Assembly: GCF_021044585.1 (NCBI RefSeq)
Contig: NZ_CP087998.1
Location: 744,001 to 808,000 of the forward strand
Reading direction: 5' to 3'
DNA: 64,000 bases
From: Sulfurimonas sp. HSL-3221
Lineage (GTDB): Bacteria > Campylobacterota > Campylobacteria > Campylobacterales > Sulfurimonadaceae
Shown here: positions 59,089 through 64,000 of the stretch, one piece after another
Layout: the number at the start of each line of letters is the position of its first letter
How positions within the stretch are numbered: the stretch's first letter is position 1
Program-made: the position numbers and the translations under genes
The notes under the pieces: model-generated
What the model was told of the DNA's origin: nothing
Seen by the model: the letters and a program-made list of their open reading frames with translations, nothing else
Database searches by the model: none

Positions 59089-59955
59089 TCAATAACGTTT
59101 GAGTCCTTTGAGATTCTCAACGTCAGGTTGGTAGCTCAAAATTTCTTCACGATCAAGATACGCCTGTAGTTTTTGAACAGTTTGAGCATAGAACTTATTG
59201 ATGGCATTTGTCAACGCAACATCTGTTGTATCAACGAGTTCATCCGGGGCAGTCATTTTTTCGATCGCCGTATTCGTTAAACCGTTACCGCCTTGGCTGG
59301 TCTGTTTGGCATAGATATAGGGCTCTGCAATATTGAAATCTGACAGATTTATTCTCCTTTTCATGAAGACTTGTCCCGTCATCGGTTCCATCATAGTGAC
59401 AACGACATTACCGCCGATTTGAATAACTCCGTTTTCTTCGTAATAGAGGTCAGCATAATTTGTGTCTGTAATTTTTTTATCAATGACCAGATTGATTTTC
59501 GGGATACAGGCCAAATATACTGTCTTCTTCTCACCATAAGTCATATCGTCGAAAACGCTGTATGGCCCTTTTAATGTGAACCCTTTAGCGGTCAAGATTT
59601 CACTAATGGATGTTTCCAAAGCGCTTTTCAATCTTTGTGAATAGCCGGTCTGGAAAGCATTGCTAAAACTGTAGTTGATATTGGTACGTTGCATTTGGGC
59701 CTGCATCATGAGTGCAAGTGGAGATGCATCTCTATTTGCAGTCTGTTGAACAGCGGCATTTTTTGCAAATTCTGGGCTGACGATTGCGATTGTTTCATTA
59801 GTGGCACTCTCTCTTGCAAGAGGGACGTTCTGCAGATTGAGTGTACCAACTTCTTTTTTTACCGGAATTTTTGTGCTACAGCCTGACATGAGTGATGAAA
59901 CGAGGATACCGGCGATCCCCATAGCAAACATATAGGCAAGTTTGGTTTTTACCAT
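59089..59955 (-). CDS. HpaA-family lipoprotein
   Basis: A 288-residue lipoprotein (lipobox VSSLMSGC). The C-terminal half matches Helicobacter HpaA, a flagellar-sheath/surface lipoprotein: GNVVVTMMEPMTGQVF, INLSDFNI, and the end EEILSYQPDVENLKGLKRY. N-terminal half has Asn/Thr-rich spacer. The gene and its upstream region are clearly AT-richer than the rest of the window, a sign of transfer. No sheath or flagellar genes are nearby. Confidence 0.82.
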   Translation of the reverse strand: MVKTKLAYMFAMGIAGILVSSLMSGCSTKIPVKKEVGTLNLQNVPLARESATNETIAIVSPEFAKNAAVQQTANRDASPLALMMQAQMQRTNINYSFSNAFQTGYSQRLKSALETSISEILTAKGFTLKGPYSVFDDMTYGEKKTVYLACIPKINLVIDKKITDTNYADLYYEENGVIQIGGNVVVTMMEPMTGQVFMKRRINLSDFNIAEPYIYAKQTSQGGNGLTNTAIEKMTAPDELVDTTDVALTNAINKFYAQTVQKLQAYLDREEILSYQPDVENLKGLKRY

Positions 59956-60166
59956 AAAAAAACCTCCATTTAATAATTTAAATCAACGGAAGTATATATA
60001 TAAAAACTGGAAATATGCTTAAAAATATGAAAAAATAACATATAAAAATATAAATTAGATATTTATTTTGGCTTTTGGTATTTGTTTGAAACAGTACGTT
60101 CATTTTTTCTGAGGCAAGTAAAACGCTATAATCTTGCATAAATTCAAGATGCTAAGAGAGATTATC

Positions 60167-60505
60167 ATGCGAGTATGGATGACGTTTTTAACGATACTTT
60201 TTTTATTAGGCGGCTGTACCCAGGAGACGCAGAACAAGTTCGGCCACGGGCTGCAGAACTGGACGGGAACCAATGGGGTACTCGATATCTACAGCGGCGG
60301 CAAGCTCGTGATGCGTTTTATCAAGATCGGCAAGATGAGTACGGGCAAAGGGACCGATGACGGTTCGCCGCGCCCCTTCCGCTACAGCTACGGTGTACTC
60401 GACAGCAACTTCAACTACAAAGTCGACAGCGGTGAGAAGAAGATCTATTTCGAGGTCAGCGACTACTCGACGGCGTATGTCTTCTATGAGAACCCGAAAG
60501 GCTGA
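60167..60505 (+). CDS. Small lipoprotein of unknown function
   Basis: A 112-residue lipoprotein (ILFLLGGC lipobox, Cys at about residue 16). The mature part has Lys/Gly/Tyr-rich strands (YSGGKLVMRFIKIGKMST) and ends YVFYENPKG. A TATAAT (60127-60132) lies 35 bases upstream. The stop is 2 bases before the dapE start, so it is probably co-transcribed with dapE, a frequent accidental pairing; no functional link is evident. Confidence 0.65.
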   Translation: MRVWMTFLTILFLLGGCTQETQNKFGHGLQNWTGTNGVLDIYSGGKLVMRFIKIGKMSTGKGTDDGSPRPFRYSYGVLDSNFNYKVDSGEKKIYFEVSDYSTAYVFYENPKG

Positions 60506-60507
60506 GT

Positions 60508-61602
60508 TTGGACGTCATTGCACTCTTTAAGCACCTGATCGAACGCAAGAGCGAGACGCCCGACGACGGTGGTATCCTCGATTTCGTCGAGGGCTACCTG
60601 GACGGCTTCACCGCCGTGCGCATCGACGTCGCCGAGGTGAAAAACCTCTTTATCTACAAACGTTTCGGCGAGGGGGAACACCTCTGTTTCGCGGGACACG
60701 TTGACGTCGTCCCGGCGGGCGAGGGGTGGGACACGGACCCCTACACAGCCGTCGAGAAAGCGGGGAAGATCTACGGCCGCGGCGCGCAGGATATGAAAGC
60801 CGGTGTGTCGGCGTTCCTGCAGGCGGTCAAGGAGACCGAGGCATTCCGGGGGACCCTTTCCCTGCTGCTGACCTCCGATGAAGAGGGACCGGCGAAACAC
60901 GGCACCGTGGAACTGCTCAAGTGGCTGCAGACGGAGGGGATGCTTCCCGATGCCTGCATCGTCGCCGAACCGACCTGCGAAGACGAGTTCGGCGACGCCA
61001 TCAAGGTCGGCCGACGCGGCTCCATCAACGGGGTAATCGAGAAGCGGGGCAAACAGGGGCACGCCGCCTACCCGGAAAAAGCAACAAACCCCATCCACAA
61101 AGTTGCCAAGGTGCTGCACCATATGGCGGGGGTGAACCTAGACGAGGGGGATGAATATTTCAGCCCCAGCCAGTTTGTCGTGACCGACATCCGCGCGGGG
61201 ATGGAGGTGACCAACGTCACGCCGGGCAAGCTGAAGATGATGTTCAATGTCCGCAACTCTACGAAGACGGCCAAGGAGGACATCGAGGCTTTTGTCCACC
61301 ACTATTTCAAGGAGATGGATTATACCCTGAGCCTGGACCAGAGCGCCAAGCCCTTTGTCACCGATGCAAATACCCACATCGTGCGCACGATCGACGCTGC
61401 GATCGAGTCGGTCACGGGCCTGCGTCCCAAACACTCCACGGCGGGCGGAACTTCCGACGCCCGTTTTATTGCCGAATACGGCATCGATGTTATCGAGTTC
61501 GGGGTACGCAACGACACAATCCATGCGCCCAACGAGTGTACGACGCCCGAGCAGGTCAGGGGGCTCTGCGACGTCTTTAAAAGGGTGATCGCGACCTACT
61601 GA
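60508..61602 (+). CDS. dapE: Succinyl-diaminopimelate desuccinylase
   Basis: A 364-residue M20 dizinc hydrolase in lysine/peptidoglycan synthesis. Metal ligands: FAGHVDVVPAG, the bridging Asp in GRGAQDMKAG, LLTSDEEGPAK with the catalytic Glu pair, and C-terminal PNECTTPEQV. The SINGVIEKRGKQGHAAYPEKATNPI dimer motif is DapE-specific. TTG start immediately after the lipoprotein gene. The stop overlaps the convergent HATPase-GNAT gene end by 7 bases. Confidence 0.93.
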   Translation: MDVIALFKHLIERKSETPDDGGILDFVEGYLDGFTAVRIDVAEVKNLFIYKRFGEGEHLCFAGHVDVVPAGEGWDTDPYTAVEKAGKIYGRGAQDMKAGVSAFLQAVKETEAFRGTLSLLLTSDEEGPAKHGTVELLKWLQTEGMLPDACIVAEPTCEDEFGDAIKVGRRGSINGVIEKRGKQGHAAYPEKATNPIHKVAKVLHHMAGVNLDEGDEYFSPSQFVVTDIRAGMEVTNVTPGKLKMMFNVRNSTKTAKEDIEAFVHHYFKEMDYTLSLDQSAKPFVTDANTHIVRTIDAAIESVTGLRPKHSTAGGTSDARFIAEYGIDVIEFGVRNDTIHAPNECTTPEQVRGLCDVFKRVIATY

Positions 61603-63044
61603 ACCTCTACGCCCGCAGGGGCGACCCTTGCTTCGTCGGCCTGAATATACTCCAGCATCGCCTTGGCATGCTGCGAATAGCACACCAACTGCTCCTCGTC
61701 GACAAACCGGCTGTTTTTACGCTGCAGTCGCAGATAATCCTCATTATGATAGTAACTGAAGAAGACACCGCTGTAGAAGAAATGGCGACGGCCCAGCATG
61801 GCGACGACTTCGTCTATCTCCTCGATATGGTGGAGGTTGATATCGGCATACACCATTTCGCAGTGGTCGGTGTGCATCAGGTCGATCAGCTCATCGAGCG
61901 CCTCGTCATCGGGCAGCCCCTCGATAATGATGAACCCGACATTGATATAGGGGTTTAAATGGTGCGAAAGGAGCTGGCGATTGGGATTGGCCGGTCTGCT
62001 GGTCGAATTTTCCACCTTCGCGCAGCGGTAGGCGGCTTCAATCTGCCCGGCATAACGCTGCGGCAGCGAGCGGTAGCGTTTATGGGTGTCAAAGACGAGG
62101 AAGCTGATCATCGCCCCGCTGCGCAAGGAAGCCTTGATCTGGCGTTCGATCTCCGTCTGGGAAGGGACCTCGCCCAGTACGATCGCCGTTTCGCACATAC
62201 CGTGTGAGAGGTTGGCCCTCTGGCTGTAGGGGTGCAGCATCAGCGCTTCGCCGTAGATGGCGTTGAGATGCATCGCCCTGGCGGTGACGATGATCGTATC
62301 GAACATGCGGTTCATGATCCCCATCTTCTTGAATTCCGGGTCGACGGCGGCTATGGCGATTTCGGCGATGTCGGCGCGGCGGGAGAGCACCAGGGCGAAA
62401 TGGCCGACGACGCGCACCCCGTAGACGGCGACGATGGAAACGACTTCCCGGTCCTGGTTGAGCTGCCGGATCTTGACGGGATCGTAGAACTGGCTCTTGT
62501 AGTAGGTGTAGTGGTAGTTTTTATAGATAAGCTGGGCGATCCCCTCGGCATCCGACGCTTCGAAACGCCGGACATCGAGCCGCTGCAGGATCGTCTCCTT
62601 GTCCGGTAGTGCCGTCGAGGTTTTGCCGGTACGGATGTCATAGTTGTGCTCGAAGGCCTGGATGACGCTGAAACGTTTTCCCCTGTTCTCGAGCATGGTG
62701 AACCAGAAACGGTCGACGAGGTCATAGATGCGGTAAAAGCCCTTTTCATGCTGGGTGGTGTGGTCGACCGCCTCGCTCATGAAAGGGGTAAAATCAAAGG
62801 GGAGCCCGCTGTCCTCCACATCGATCTGCAACTGCCGGGGAGTTATGGTGAAACGGACCGTGACATCCATGTTCTCCAATTTTTCATAGGCGTGTTCGAC
62901 GATGTTCTCGAGCAGCTGGTCGATCGCTTCGGAGAGCTGCTCTGGGCGATGCAGCGGCAGCAGCTGTCTCAGGTGTTTGCAGGTGTAGCGCAAGAGGCCG
63001 AAGTGGGTTTTGCTGGTGAGGCGGATTTCGATGAGGTCACGCAT
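61596..63044 (-). CDS. HATPase (anti-sigma-like) - GNAT fusion protein
   Basis: A 482-residue cytoplasmic protein. The N-terminus (about 1-130) is a GHKL ATPase of the RsbW/SpoIIAB type (LSEAIDQLLENIVEHAYEKL N-box, DVEDSGLPFDFTPF G1-box). The middle (about 175-300) is a GNAT acetyltransferase domain with AAVDPEFKKMGIMNRMF as its acetyl-CoA loop. The C-terminal 170 residues are unassigned. Such fusions occur in several proteobacteria next to anti-sigma pathways; here no sigma factor or STAS gene is adjacent. It overlaps the M20 hydrolase gene by 8 bases, so both are co-transcribed. Confidence 0.72.
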   Translation of the reverse strand: MRDLIEIRLTSKTHFGLLRYTCKHLRQLLPLHRPEQLSEAIDQLLENIVEHAYEKLENMDVTVRFTITPRQLQIDVEDSGLPFDFTPFMSEAVDHTTQHEKGFYRIYDLVDRFWFTMLENRGKRFSVIQAFEHNYDIRTGKTSTALPDKETILQRLDVRRFEASDAEGIAQLIYKNYHYTYYKSQFYDPVKIRQLNQDREVVSIVAVYGVRVVGHFALVLSRRADIAEIAIAAVDPEFKKMGIMNRMFDTIIVTARAMHLNAIYGEALMLHPYSQRANLSHGMCETAIVLGEVPSQTEIERQIKASLRSGAMISFLVFDTHKRYRSLPQRYAGQIEAAYRCAKVENSTSRPANPNRQLLSHHLNPYINVGFIIIEGLPDDEALDELIDLMHTDHCEMVYADINLHHIEEIDEVVAMLGRRHFFYSGVFFSYYHNEDYLRLQRKNSRFVDEEQLVCYSQHAKAMLEYIQADEARVAPAGVEVQ

Positions 63045-64000
63045 CGTCCATCGCTTTCAGTGCCGCGAGGGCCATGATCTTCATGCCGTAGCGCAGGGCG
63101 TCGTCGTCGACATCGAAGCGGGCATTGTGCTGGGCGACGCAGGTCCCTTTTTCGGGATCGCAGGTTCCCAGCCGGAAGAAGGCACCGGGGACGATCTCGA
63201 GGTAGCGCCCGAAGTCCTCCCCGCCCATCACGGGGTCGGCGAGATCGATGACGTTCGCTTCTTCCAGTACCTCCGAGGCGGCGGCGCGGACGATGTCGAC
63301 CATGGCGTCGTGGTTCTGCACTTCCGGGGAACCGTAACGGTAGGCAAAGTCGTAGGTGGCGTGCATGGAGTCGCAGATCCCTCTGATGGAGACCTCCATC
63401 ATCTCGGGGATGGCGTGGCGGACGTCATGGTTGACGGTCCGCACCGTCCCACACACCTTGACGTGGTCGCAGATGACGTTGGGGGCCTTGCCCCCTTCGA
63501 CGGTTCCCAGCGAGATGACGGCAGGGTGCAGGGGGTCGATCCGCCGGGAGACGATATGGTTGAGGGAGTTCACCGCCATCGACATGACGAGGATGGCGTC
63601 GACCCCTTCGTGGGGACGGGCACCGTGCGCGCTTTTGCCGAAGATCTCGATCTCGAAGGTATCGGCAGAGGCGAGCATGACCCCGTACTTGTAGCCGACC
63701 TGGCCGGTAGTAAGGTAGGGGTAGGCGTGCAGCCCGAAGATCGTCTTCACGTTTTCGAGGGCGCCGTGGGCGATCATCTGCGAACTCCCTCCTTCCGTGA
63801 TCTCCTCGGCGGGCTGGAAAATGAAGCGGAGGTTCTGCCCGAGGCTGCTTTCAACGCGCTTGAGGGCCAGGGCGGTCCCCAGCAGTATGGCGGTATGGGC
63901 ATCGTGCCCGCAGGCGTGCATGATGCCCCGGGCCTGCGAAGCATAGTCCGCCTCTGTACGCTCCTGGATCGGCAGGGCGTCGATGTCGGCGCGCAGGGCG
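63037..64000 (-). CDS. M20 amidohydrolase, HipO/N-acyl-amino-acid type (5' truncated)
   Basis: The 3' part of an M20D peptidase/amidohydrolase running off the right edge; about 321 residues are visible. Metal-site motifs HACGHDAHTAI, FIFQPAEE, and the internal dimerisation domain with SAHGARPHEG are present; the frame continues upstream to the edge with LRADIDALPI. Members cleave N-acyl amino acids or hippurate. A Met within the frame at 63921 is not the true start, because conserved sequence precedes it. Confidence 0.88.
   Translation of the reverse strand, partial: ALRADIDALPIQERTEADYASQARGIMHACGHDAHTAILLGTALALKRVESSLGQNLRFIFQPAEEITEGGSSQMIAHGALENVKTIFGLHAYPYLTTGQVGYKYGVMLASADTFEIEIFGKSAHGARPHEGVDAILVMSMAVNSLNHIVSRRIDPLHPAVISLGTVEGGKAPNVICDHVKVCGTVRTVNHDVRHAIPEMMEVSIRGICDSMHATYDFAYRYGSPEVQNHDAMVDIVRAAASEVLEEANVIDLADPVMGGEDFGRYLEIVPGAFFRLGTCDPEKGTCVAQHNARFDVDDDALRYGMKIMALAALKAMDDA

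Noticed and set aside
1-64000. CRISPR arrays, rRNA genes, transposases or phage genes
   Set aside because: No regularly spaced short repeats, rRNA signatures, DDE/DEDD or integrase motifs were seen.

Overview
The window looks like a GC-rich (roughly 58-60%) chromosome segment of a sulfur-oxidising Campylobacterota, most like Sulfurimonas or a relative. The evidence is a soxXYZAB cluster with a mono-haem SoxA, Campylobacterota-type porins, RNase Y, an HpaA-family lipoprotein, and a MutS carrying a C-terminal HNH domain (MutS7 type). No rRNA genes, CRISPR array, transposase or phage genes were seen. One tRNA gene, tRNA-Thr(CGT), is present.

Layout. 1-9.2 kb: end of a Ser/Thr kinase, a porin, a haemoglobin, a P-type cation ATPase, pyrophosphatase with two small membrane proteins, and a Na+-pumping oxaloacetate decarboxylase operon (oadGAB). 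9.2-13.3 kb: acetyltransferase and DUF2156 genes divergent from a ferredoxin-thioredoxin-reductase-like/TusA-like fusion, then a lower-GC patch with secreted proteins beside tRNA-Thr. 13.3-23.8 kb: glucokinase with a GH15/phosphorylase-kinase-like protein, then an overlapping run of molybdopterin oxidoreductase, aminotransferase, TolC, MidA-type methyltransferase, ThiS and a membrane protein. 23.8-30.7 kb: a secreted surface protein, an unusual FtsH-like double-AAA protease, acpS, carbonic anhydrase and unknowns.

30.7-45.1 kb is a sulfur-oxidation region. On the minus strand it runs from a Cache sensor, response regulator and histidine kinase into soxXYZAB, a porin, a metallo-beta-lactamase-fold protein, a SoxW-like thioredoxin, and two exported DsrE proteins around a DUF302 protein. 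A second porin with a third exported DsrE protein lies upstream of the sensor genes. Three promoters here share one architecture: two TTTTTAC-like half-sites 11 bp apart, ending exactly 10 bp before a -10 box. This is the layout of a PhoB/OmpR-type activator site, so the neighbouring regulator is the obvious candidate. A 269-bp element with perfect 25-bp terminal inverted repeats sits between this promoter and soxX. Removing it would put soxX about 49 bp from the operator, matching the other two promoters (38 and 46 bp).

45.1-64 kb is mainly housekeeping (radA, ftsY, folate cyclo-ligase, rny, cmoB, dapE) with sensor and haem proteins (CZB, DUF3365), a cation diffusion facilitator, a DUF302-like lipoprotein, the mutS7 gene, an AT-rich hpaA-like gene, an HATPase-GNAT fusion and a truncated M20 amidohydrolase. 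The strongest leads are the predicted sox regulon with its element insertion, the set of three exported DsrE proteins, the degenerate-AAA/intact-protease fusion, and MutS7.
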